Source: Rhodopirellula sp.
Lineage (GTDB): Bacteria > Planctomycetota > Planctomycetia > Pirellulales > Pirellulaceae
Length of the DNA: 61,199 bases
Assembly (NCBI GenBank): GCA_002689655.1
Contig: NZHC01000063.1
Coordinates: 22,719 to 83,917 of the forward strand
Reading direction: 5' to 3'
Shown here: positions 48,011 through 55,556 of the stretch, piece after piece
How the letters are laid out: every line of letters starts with the position of its first letter
Numbering within the stretch: position 1 is the first letter of the stretch
Made by a program: the position numbers and the translations under genes
Notes under the pieces: model-generated
What the model was told of the DNA's origin: nothing
Seen by the model: the letters and a program-made list of their open reading frames with translations, nothing else
The model's database searches: none

Positions 48011-48715
48011 TCACTTTCGGACCGCAGACATACCACCATCGATGCCAAGAATTTGGCCTGTCATCCAACTACTATCGGGGGATAAGAGAAATTCCGCAGC
48101 AGCAGACATATCTTCAATGGTACCTATCCGTCCCAAAGGATACTTCGCAGCCATGGCGACACGTTTCTCCTCACGGTCGAGAAACTTCTCGGACAGCGGC
48201 GTATCCGTCAAAGCGGGAGCAATCGCATTCACCCTGATTTTGGGTGACAACTCGGCCGCCCATGTGCGAACCAACCCCTCAATGGCCCCTTTCGATGCTG
48301 CTACCGACGTATGCATTGGTAAGCCGGTAGATACAGCAATCGTGCTGAACATCACCACGCTGGCTCCGGACGAACGCTTGAGACCAGGCAGTGCGGCCTG
48401 CAGTGCAAGAACGGCCCCGATCACATTGAGTTCATAGTCCGAACGCAGCAATTCAGCTTTGACCGCACGCAGCGGCCCCAGGCTGATGGTCCCAGGGCAA
48501 TACACCAACCCATCAATCGTGTCGGGCAACATGCTCGGGTCAATCGATTCCGCGACGAGGTCAATCGGGTGATGCTGCAATCCCTCCAGACCCGCAGACT
48601 CTCCAGCGGTACGGGAAAACATGGTGACCAACGCACCGGCATCAAGACACCGCCGCACAATTCCCGAACCAATCCCATGGCTTCCACCGACCACAACAAC
48701 CCGTTTCGTCTCCAT
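48011..48715 (-). CDS. Short-chain dehydrogenase-like protein lacking the catalytic Tyr
   Basis: A 234-residue classical-SDR fold. The cofactor motif is VVGGSHGIGSG (9-18 region) and the structural motif NVIG/LALQAALP, with the catalytic-serine strand VVMFSTIAVS (Ser124). The expected YxxxK reads VAASK, with Val138 in place of Tyr and Lys142 kept. The late motif is IRVNAIAPALTDTPL, and a proper C-terminus follows (GQILGIDGGMS). Without Tyr, normal alcohol oxidation is doubtful; such proteins may act as non-catalytic or altered reductases. ATG start; convergent with the sialate esterase. Otherwise full length. Confidence 0.85.
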   Translation of the reverse strand: METKRVVVVGGSHGIGSGIVRRCLDAGALVTMFSRTAGESAGLEGLQHHPIDLVAESIDPSMLPDTIDGLVYCPGTISLGPLRAVKAELLRSDYELNVIGAVLALQAALPGLKRSSGASVVMFSTIAVSTGLPMHTSVAASKGAIEGLVRTWAAELSPKIRVNAIAPALTDTPLSEKFLDREEKRVAMAAKYPLGRIGTIEDMSAAAEFLLSPDSSWMTGQILGIDGGMSAVRK

Positions 48716-48953
48716 TCTGTCTCCTTGCCCAAATCACTCGCTTTGACCGCAAGAAGACCGACTCTCCTTGCAGGGCAATGTAGAAGCCTGACAATGCGCC
48801 TCGGGCACCAGCCTGGAGACTGTACCAACCTACGAGAGGTTTTCTGAAACCCATCAGCGAAAAGTTTCAAGCGACAGCAACGTTGGGCGGTAGTCGGTAA
48901 ATAGTCGCCAGCAATGGACCTGTTTCAACAGTCGAATATACCCGCGTCCGCGG

Positions 48954-51158
48954 TCACAGTCCCAACTCGGCCAGTTTCGGCTCAAGCGCCTGAGCCCAAC
49001 GCTCATACCCTTTTTTACTGAGATGCAATCGATCAGGCATGATCTCAGAACTGATGGTTCCATCCGCCTCAAGGAACTGGTCGCCGATTTCCAAATAATG
49101 CACACGACCATCATTGGCGAGTCGCCGAATTTTCTGATTGATCGCAATATTATTTAACCGCTTTGCATCGAGGTCATTCGCACCGCGAGGGAAGATTCCG
49201 TGCAGCACAATTTTCGTTTCAGGCAAACGCTCTGCGAGAATTTCGATTATGCGTTCAACGCCGGCAGCAACCTGCGCGGGATCTTGATCAAAGTGCCCTG
49301 TGTTATTTGTTCCGATCATCACAACAGCAACTTTGGGTCGAATTTTCCCAAGATTACCGTGCGTAAGACGCCAAATCACGTGTTCTGTACGATCACCACC
49401 GATACCAAGATTGATTGCCTTACGATTCCCGTAATGTTTCGCCCAGACTTCTTTCCCACGCCCTTCCCAACCTTGGGTGATCGAGTCGCCAATGAAAGCC
49501 AGGTCCACGTTCCCTTTCCTCGCATTCATGGTCAGAAGGTTATCTCGTTCTCGCCAACGCCGCTCATCACCTCGAGTTGCCGGCAGAACCGCGGAATTGA
49601 CGTCATAGAACTGCCGCAAATCCCAGTACCGTTTTTGCATTCCCGCCAGTACGGCAGCATACGTGGGGTCCGCGTGCACACTAACCAGTTCCTGCGGATC
49701 CTCTTCAAGGTCAAACAGATTCCATTCGCGTGTCCGTGGAAAAAACATCAACTTGTAGCGAGCAGTCCGAACACCATCATGAATCGGCACATTGTGTACG
49801 GCTGCGTTCTCGTAGTACGCGTAATAGATTGCGTCCCGCCAAGACGCAGAGGGTTGCCCCTGATTGTTCATCATCGAGACCATGCTGCGTCCCTGCATCT
49901 CCTCAGGAACCTCCGCACCGGCTATGTCCAGAAACGTGGGACCGTAGTCAATATTTTGAATCAGTGCTCTGGCATCGACTCCGGGTTCAATAACACCGGG
50001 CCAGCGAATGAGAAAAGGCATTTTCAGCGATTCCTCAAACATCCATCGTTTATCATACCACCCGTGCTCACCGAGATAAAATCCTTGATCAGAACTATAA
50101 ATCACAATCGTGTTTTCAGCCAAACCTGACTCATCAAGATATTCCAACATCGCCCCTACCCCATCATCCACTGCCTGAATGCACCGCAAGTAGTCTTTGA
50201 TGTACCGCTGATACTTCCATCGCAAGATATCCTTGGAAGTCAAATTCCCAGCTTTCATCTCAGTCAGAAATTTTTCATTTTCAGGTTGATACGCCTTATC
50301 CCACAGTGCTTTTTGTGCGTCTGTCATCCGCCGGTACTCACCATTGGCAAGACCTGGACGAAAATGATCGGTGTATTGGCTCTCACCATGAAATTTCATG
50401 TCATGTCCCCAGAAGAAATGATCCTTCAGTGACATTTCATTTTCTCGCAGTAAATCCGTGCGTCCGGCATAATCATCGAACAGTGTGTCCGGCTCCGGGA
50501 TGTCGATTCCCTTGTAAAGTGAAAAGTGCCGTGGCGGTGGCGACCAGTTACGGTGTGGTGCTTTGTGCTGACACATCAACATGAAAGGTTTATCAGGGTC
50601 ACGCGTATTCTTTAACCAAGTCAGCGCATTCGCAGTGATGATATCTGTGCAATAACCCTCGTAACGTTTCCTTTCCCCATTCATCTGGAGCAGATCCGGG
50701 TTGTAATAACTGCCCTGCCCTGGCAAAACTTCCCAATGATGGAAGCCTGTTGGATTACTTCCCAAATGCCACTTGCCAATGACAGCTGTCTGGTAGCCCG
50801 CATCCTGCATCAACTTCGGAAAGGTCATTTGGTTACCATCAAACCGATTACCATTCCTCAGGAATCCATTCTTGTGGCTGTGTTTACCAGTCAAAATGCA
50901 GGCGCGGGAAGGTCCACAAATTGAGTTTGCGCAAAATGAGTTTTGAAAGATCGCCCCTTCCCGCGCAATCCGATCAAGATTGGGGGTTTTGTTGATCTTC
51001 GATCCGTACGCACCAATCGCCTGGGGAGCATGATCGTCAGAAAACACAAACAAAATATTTGGCTGCTTCTCTACACCCCAAAGCGGAAAGCCATAAGTCA
51101 CAAGCAGACAAAACATCATCGCTGCAACTAATGGTCGACCAGAAAAAAATCGCGACAT
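48954..51158 (-). CDS. Secreted sulfatase fused to SGNH/GDSL esterase
   Basis: A 734-residue exported fusion. ATG 51158 is chosen (GGAG 7-8 bases upstream, then signal MMFCLLVTYGFPLWG); an ATG 12 codons earlier is the alternative. Residues 30-515 are an S1 sulfatase with CGPSR (81-85) in SICGPSRACILTGKHSHKNG, VIGKWHLG, IYSSDQGFYLGEHGW and KMPFLIRWPG. CxPSRACILTGK.SH.NG is the form of GlcNAc-6-sulfatase-like enzymes. Residues about 545-734 are an SGNH hydrolase: FIGDSITQGW (Ser559), GIGGDRTEHV, IGTNNTG and MPDRLHLSKKGY (Asp709, His712). Each catalytic site appears complete. The esterase half resembles the PAF-acetylhydrolase-type group. The combination suggests removal of both sulfate and acyl groups from one glycan. 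Confidence 0.88.
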   Translation of the reverse strand: MSRFFSGRPLVAAMMFCLLVTYGFPLWGVEKQPNILFVFSDDHAPQAIGAYGSKINKTPNLDRIAREGAIFQNSFCANSICGPSRACILTGKHSHKNGFLRNGNRFDGNQMTFPKLMQDAGYQTAVIGKWHLGSNPTGFHHWEVLPGQGSYYNPDLLQMNGERKRYEGYCTDIITANALTWLKNTRDPDKPFMLMCQHKAPHRNWSPPPRHFSLYKGIDIPEPDTLFDDYAGRTDLLRENEMSLKDHFFWGHDMKFHGESQYTDHFRPGLANGEYRRMTDAQKALWDKAYQPENEKFLTEMKAGNLTSKDILRWKYQRYIKDYLRCIQAVDDGVGAMLEYLDESGLAENTIVIYSSDQGFYLGEHGWYDKRWMFEESLKMPFLIRWPGVIEPGVDARALIQNIDYGPTFLDIAGAEVPEEMQGRSMVSMMNNQGQPSASWRDAIYYAYYENAAVHNVPIHDGVRTARYKLMFFPRTREWNLFDLEEDPQELVSVHADPTYAAVLAGMQKRYWDLRQFYDVNSAVLPATRGDERRWRERDNLLTMNARKGNVDLAFIGDSITQGWEGRGKEVWAKHYGNRKAINLGIGGDRTEHVIWRLTHGNLGKIRPKVAVVMIGTNNTGHFDQDPAQVAAGVERIIEILAERLPETKIVLHGIFPRGANDLDAKRLNNIAINQKIRRLANDGRVHYLEIGDQFLEADGTISSEIMPDRLHLSKKGYERWAQALEPKLAELGL

Positions 51159-51273
51159 CAACGCTCTCCAACTGAACACGAAATACCGAATCAATCAAAC
51201 CAAGCAAGTGATTCGCAAAGGTGCAAATCCGAAAGTCAGAACAAGTTTATCCTAAAGACACCAAACCTGCTGT

Positions 51274-52212
51274 TTACAAACTGCGTGCCACCAGAGTTCT
51301 CAGGTGAACCTCAACACTTTCAGCCAAAGCTTCTGGGTTGTAGCCTCCTTCCAGCAGACTGACGATTCGTCCATCCGCATGTACATCAGCAATGTCCATC
51401 ACGATTCGAGTCAACGCTTCGAAGTCGCGACTCTCGAAGCCATTGGCCCCCACAGGGTCGGCGTGATGACTATCAAATCCGGCACTAACGAGAATGAACT
51501 GCGGCTTGAATGATGATGCAAGCTTTTCTGTTGCAAGTTTAAAACGCTCAATCTGTTTTGCTGCGGAAGTACCAAACGTTACCGGCAAATTTACAGTAAG
51601 TCCCCGTCCGTCACCGGAACCTGTCTCATGTGCATCACCGCCTCCTGGGTAAAAGGGAGATCGATGCATGGACAGAAACGCAACCTGCGGATCTTCCCAG
51701 AAAGTGGCCTGAGTGCCATTCCCATGATGCACGTCCCAGTCGACTATCATGACACGTTCAAGGCCAAGTTGCTTCACCAAATGGCGTGCAGCCACTGCGA
51801 CATGATTGACGAGACAGAATCCCATCGGATTTTGCTTCAATGCATGGTGGCCCGGAGGCCTGATTAAACAGAATGCATTTCTGTCATCACCCGCAAGTAC
51901 TCGCTGCACCGCATCACATGCTGCGCCTGACCCTGCCTTGGCGGCGTCCAAAGATTGCGCACTGACAACAGTATCGGCTTCGATCTGCCCGCCACCACGC
52001 TCGATAAAGCCGCTGATCTGAGCAAGCGATTGACGCGTGTGCACCTGCAGCAATTGCTCCGTGGATGCAACTGACCAATCAGGCTGTGTTAAATCCGGAA
52101 AAAAATCGCTTGTTTGCAATCGCTCCATGACTTTTCGTAGACGATTCGCATGCTCAGGATGCTGGCCTGTATCGTGGTTAAGAAATAGAGGGTTGTAGTA
52201 GAAGAGAGCCAT
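51274..52212 (-). CDS. Histone-deacetylase-superfamily amidohydrolase
   Basis: A 312-residue cytosolic zinc deacetylase of the class II HDAC/acetylpolyamine amidohydrolase/AcuC group. Motifs: PEHANRLRKV near the start, LIRPPGHHA (His122, His123), VDWDVHHGNGTQ (Asp160 and His162 bind zinc) and SAGFDSHHADP (Asp247). The late motif LLEGGYNPEAL supplies the transition-state Tyr291. Bacterial members deacetylate polyamines, small acetyl-amides or protein lysines such as those of acetyl-CoA synthetase. The ATG is the only good start. It follows the SGNH-sulfatase by gene order on the minus strand (upstream of it), with about 115 bases between; a shared transcript is possible but not shown. Confidence 0.9.
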   Translation of the reverse strand: MALFYYNPLFLNHDTGQHPEHANRLRKVMERLQTSDFFPDLTQPDWSVASTEQLLQVHTRQSLAQISGFIERGGGQIEADTVVSAQSLDAAKAGSGAACDAVQRVLAGDDRNAFCLIRPPGHHALKQNPMGFCLVNHVAVAARHLVKQLGLERVMIVDWDVHHGNGTQATFWEDPQVAFLSMHRSPFYPGGGDAHETGSGDGRGLTVNLPVTFGTSAAKQIERFKLATEKLASSFKPQFILVSAGFDSHHADPVGANGFESRDFEALTRIVMDIADVHADGRIVSLLEGGYNPEALAESVEVHLRTLVARSL

Positions 52213-52767
52213 GGCAATCCTTCATGACTGGAGCCTTCACGAAACATCATCGCTTCTAGGCTGAGTAAAGTTTAGAATTCGGTGTAATTGGTTCGCAGCA
52301 ACTCATCGCTCGGGACATCCGATATCACACGACGCGTCCCGGTTTAAAGTGCAGCGGCTTCCGAACAAGGCCTTCTCTTGAGGCCCTCGGCTGTATCGGA
52401 GCCTGCTGCTGCAGACGGGACACCTCCCAACAGACAGCGTGCCCACCGTATCACCAGCGGCCCCATCTCGATCGGAATTGCAAATGCATCCGCTGCATCC
52501 AAGGTTTAGCTTAGCGGGTCGATCGCTGAGGCGGTATGAGAGACACGAATTCGCAGCGAGATTGCCGGCTTTGAGATCAGTCGTGTTGTAACGGTACGCG
52601 TTGCAGCTTATCGTTCCATGAAGAAATCGGAGCTGGGTACGGCCTACCACAAGCCCGATAAAATGGATGTGCGATATCATCACTCGATTCGCATTCCGCG
52701 ATGCTCATACTGTACACGCACCATCGCCTCTTGCTCTCCACCACACCGATTAAAGAGTCGCCAAAGC
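52213..52767. other. Divergent intergenic region
   Basis: 555 bases between the divergent deacetylase and mtnA genes. A frame runs into it upstream of mtnA (from 52618) but without family sequence. I looked for a SAM-type riboswitch because mtnA follows and saw none. Confidence 0.5.
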
Positions 52768-53796
52768 ATGCCGAAACACGAAACGCCGCAAACGCTTGCT
52801 TTTACGGATGGCAAGTTAGTTTTGATTGACCAAACGCGACTTCCTCAGGAACTTGTGACACTGACGTGCAGCACTGTTGCCGAAACACATGATGCGATCC
52901 AACGACTGGTTGTGCGTGGGGCGCCTGCCATCGGCGTTGCAGCGGCCTATGGTGTGTGCCTGGCTGCCGCGCCTTCCCAGCCCACGAGACAGGACTTCCT
53001 CAATGCTGCTGAACACCTTGCAACCAGTCGCCCAACTGCCGTTAATCTTTTCTGGGCGCTTGATAGGATGAAATCCGTCATCGAGGCGACGCCCGACGAT
53101 TCAATGTTGCATCAGAGATTAATTCAAGAGGCAATCAGGATTCATGAGGAAGATCGCGAGATGTGCAAAAACATTGGGGGCAATGGCGCATCGCTTTTAA
53201 AAGACAGTAAGTGCGTTCTGACACATTGCAACGCGGGTGGATTAGCAACATCGATGTGGGGAACCGCGTTAGCCCCGATCTACCATTGTCATCAGCAAGG
53301 TCAGGCAATCGAAGTTTTTGCCGATGAGACGCGTCCGCTTCTGCAGGGCGGCAGATTGACAGCCTGGGAGTTGTCACAGGCAGGGATCCCCGTCACCGTA
53401 CTGACCGATTCGATGGCTGGAAGCTTGTTGCGTTCTGGAAAAATCGATGCCGTAATCGTGGGGGCTGATCGCATCGCTGCAAACGGGGATGTTGCTAATA
53501 AAATCGGCACTTACCCACTCGCTGTTCTTGCTCGCTATCACTCCGTACCGTTCTACGTGGCAGCACCGTCGAGCACCTTTGATCTAGCCTTGGCCGATGG
53601 CAGCGGTATTCCTATTGAGGAACGTAATCGTGATGAAGTTGCGGCACCACAAGGAATTTGCCTCGTTCCACCCGCAGCCAACGTCATGAATCCCGCTTTT
53701 GATGTCACCCCCGCAGAATTGGTGGATTGCATCATCACCGAACAAGGCTTGATCCCCAACCCTGATCGCGATGCCATCATCGCACACCTGAGCTAA
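52768..53796 (+). CDS. mtnA: S-methyl-5-thioribose-1-phosphate isomerase
   Basis: A 342-residue cytosolic enzyme. The ATG at 52768 (MPKHETPQTLAF) gives the normal family length; the 50 codons upstream do not resemble the family. Signatures: VVRGAPAIGVAAAYG, THCNAGGLAT with the active-site Cys, FADETRPLLQGGRLTAWEL, DSMAGSLL and VGADRIAANGDVANKIGTYPLA with the catalytic Asp. It interconverts methylthioribose-1-phosphate and methylthioribulose-1-phosphate in methionine salvage. No other salvage gene is adjacent, so it stands alone here. Confidence 0.95.
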   Translation: MPKHETPQTLAFTDGKLVLIDQTRLPQELVTLTCSTVAETHDAIQRLVVRGAPAIGVAAAYGVCLAAAPSQPTRQDFLNAAEHLATSRPTAVNLFWALDRMKSVIEATPDDSMLHQRLIQEAIRIHEEDREMCKNIGGNGASLLKDSKCVLTHCNAGGLATSMWGTALAPIYHCHQQGQAIEVFADETRPLLQGGRLTAWELSQAGIPVTVLTDSMAGSLLRSGKIDAVIVGADRIAANGDVANKIGTYPLAVLARYHSVPFYVAAPSSTFDLALADGSGIPIEERNRDEVAAPQGICLVPPAANVMNPAFDVTPAELVDCIITEQGLIPNPDRDAIIAHLS

Positions 53797-54328
53797 TTCA
53801 CTTACAGAAATCCCTCATTTGGCATCCAAGCTGCTCATTACCAATCCGCAATACGCAAAACGATTGAGCAGGCCGAAACTACAACTCTTTCTCCGCAATA
53901 ACGATTGCCATGCCCCCCGATCTCCAGCCGAACTTGCCTGTGGGGTGAACACTCCTGCATCATGCAATCAGCGTAAAACACACCGCAACCGCTGGGCTGC
54001 TGCCAAAAAACATCACCCAGTGCGACCAACCTTGTCACGGCCGTTTGCGATAGTGGCAGTAGTCGAGAGACGAGATTCCAATCTCACAACGAGACAGGAT
54101 TCTCGCTTTGCGACTCCGGAGCTGCAAGGAGCAGCATCGGCGAGGCTAGGATGATAGGCTTTCGCGTTTTTTTGCATGCAATCAACTTGTAGAAATGCTG
54201 TTTTTTTTGCTTTTGGCTCAAGTTCGCAGAAATACCAATTGTTCCCCTCTCAAAAAAGGCTTGTGCTGGCACGCCATTTGTAGCGTGTGGCATTACCAGA
54301 CAACGAACTCAATTACAGGGAAGCAGAC
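53797..54328. other. Intergenic region upstream of csrA
   Basis: 532 bases between mtnA and csrA. T-rich tracts (54166-54173, 54199-54208) precede a sigma-54-like element (54267-54282). No further gene seen. Confidence 0.55.
54267..54282 (+). promoter_or_regulatory. Sigma-54-like promoter element upstream of csrA
   Basis: TGGCACGCCATTTGTA agrees with the sigma-54 consensus TGGCACG-N4-TTGC(A/T) at every position except the last C of TTGC, which is T. The spacing between the -24 GG and the -12 element is right. It ends 46 bases before the csrA ATG, with an AT-rich tract upstream. No enhancer site was identified. Confidence 0.45.
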
Positions 54329-54562
54329 ATGTTGGTGTTAAGTCGTAAAGAAGGTGAGCAACTGGTCATCGGTGACAATGTTGTATTGACGATCAATCGC
54401 ATTTCAGGAAACAGGGTTGCAATCGGGATTGAAGCCCCACGCGAGGTGAGGGTGGTCCGCGGTGAGCTGGAACGTCACGAAGTTGCTGCGGGAGGGTTGG
54501 CGCCGGTTGCCATGACTCTTGAAGAAACCAATATCGCCATCGCGAGCAAGCCTCACGAATGA
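54329..54562 (+). CDS. csrA: Carbon storage regulator CsrA
   Basis: A 77-residue RNA-binding regulator; the ATG at 54329 begins MLVLSRKEGEQLVIGD, the invariant CsrA start, with AGGG about 9 bases upstream. The frame extends 14 codons upstream but the family begins here. RNA-contacting residues are kept: Leu4, Arg6, and Arg44 in RVVRGE. The C-terminal tail (HEVAAGGLAPVAMTLEE) is longer than in E. coli CsrA (61 residues). CsrA dimers bind GGA-containing mRNA leaders and control carbon use, motility and flagellin in many bacteria. A sigma-54-like element lies upstream. No flagellar or FliW gene is in the window. Confidence 0.95.
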   Translation: MLVLSRKEGEQLVIGDNVVLTINRISGNRVAIGIEAPREVRVVRGELERHEVAAGGLAPVAMTLEETNIAIASKPHE

Positions 54563-54584
54563 GGTTGTCATGACACTCGTCGTC

Positions 54585-54632
54585 TTGATCCCCTGATAAG
54601 TTGATCCCCTGATAAGTTGATCCCCAGATAAG
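54585..54632. repeat. Tandem repeat, 3 x 16 bp, after csrA
   Basis: TTGATCCCCTGATAAG occurs at 54585-54600 and 54601-54616, then once more with T to A at one place (54617-54632). It starts 22 bases after the csrA stop, in the gap between convergent csrA and surE. Confidence 0.9.
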
Positions 54633-54726
54633 TTGGTTTCCCGGTCCAGCGAAGTCTGGCTCACGCCACAATCGTGAATCGGTGGCGTGCTGATTTTGAG
54701 GCGTGTGTGCGGGCAGTGGCTGCTCG

Positions 54727-55461
54727 CTAGATCGAAAACGGCTGCAAAAATTCACTGATCGTCATGTGCCCATTGAAGCACATGTCGACATCCAACCTCG
54801 GCTCGCGGGGCCGTCCGTGGAAGTCCGAAGCGAACCGCAATGAGTTGCCCTCCAGAACCGGCTGACGGATCATCGGTTTCGTATCGACGCCACAACGTAC
54901 GGTTGGCGGCACATCGATTTCAGGAAGAATCGCTGGCAGGTTCACATTCCACAGCACGTTTGTTGTCCCATCCTCGCCGAAATTTCTACGCATCTCCGCC
55001 ATCTCGCGGAAGTCTTGCAGGATATCGGCTACCCACCTGGGAACATGACCCCAGGTTTTGGGAATATCGGGATGACGGTAGTGCGAAATTGCCATTGCAG
55101 GAATCCCGTGCATGGCAGCTTCCCGTGCCGCGGCAAATGTTCCACTCACAAGCAAATCAACCCCGAGGTTAGCACCGGCATTCACACCAGAAAAAACAAG
55201 ATCAAACTCTTGCTGTAGAGATCCGAAGGCAGCCCTGACACAGTCCACGGGTGTACCATCGACTGCCAGCCAACCAGGCCGGAGCTGATTGATTTTCAAA
55301 GCTCGATTGGTGGTAACACTGTGTCCACACTCACTGCGGCCGCGATCGGGTGCTACGACCATAATTTCGACATCGTTGCCAAAGCACTGCTGAACACTTT
55401 TGTGCAAGGCCAGCAAGCCGTCAGCTTCGATACCGTCATCGTTTGTTAGCAATACTCGCAT
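54727..55461 (-). CDS. surE: 5'/3'-nucleotidase SurE
   Basis: A 244-residue phosphatase starting MRVLLTNDDGIEADG, the SurE N-terminus with the metal-binding Asp8-Asp9. The other SurE motifs are VVAPDRGRSECGHSVT (with the Ser metal ligand), VDGTPVDCVRAAF and FSGVNAGANLGVDLLVSGTF (Asn ligand), then GIPAMAISHY. It hydrolyses nucleoside monophosphates and polyphosphate in stationary-phase and stress survival. Full length, ATG start. The large secreted-protein gene ends 95 bases upstream on the same strand, separated by a perfect hairpin. Confidence 0.95.
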   Translation of the reverse strand: MRVLLTNDDGIEADGLLALHKSVQQCFGNDVEIMVVAPDRGRSECGHSVTTNRALKINQLRPGWLAVDGTPVDCVRAAFGSLQQEFDLVFSGVNAGANLGVDLLVSGTFAAAREAAMHGIPAMAISHYRHPDIPKTWGHVPRWVADILQDFREMAEMRRNFGEDGTTNVLWNVNLPAILPEIDVPPTVRCGVDTKPMIRQPVLEGNSLRFASDFHGRPREPRLDVDMCFNGHMTISEFLQPFSI

Positions 55462-55503
55462 TCGTTGATCAACCAGGTTGGGTCAGATTTACAATATTCA
55501 GGC

Positions 55504-55524
55504 CGGAACCCGTCTGGTTCCGGT
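55504..55524 (-). terminator. Perfect hairpin between large secreted-protein gene and surE
   Basis: CCGGAACC (55504-55511) pairs perfectly with GGTTCCGG (55517-55524) over a 5-base loop. It lies 33 bases past the 55557 stop and 43 before the surE start. The T-run is missing, so it may be a Rho-assisted terminator, an RNA-stability hairpin or an attenuator. Confidence 0.45.
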
Positions 55525-55556
55525 ATCGCTGCTAGCAGAATGGAGAACTGTCAACC

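Noticed and set aside
49200-50129. A 309-codon open frame on the plus strand opposite the sulfatase-SGNH gene
   Set aside because: It is antisense to a gene with clear sulfatase and SGNH motifs. Its own translation has shuffled composition and no domain or ribosome site.
52213-52767. Search for a SAM riboswitch before mtnA
   Set aside because: None of the conserved riboswitch core elements or a terminator alternative was visible.
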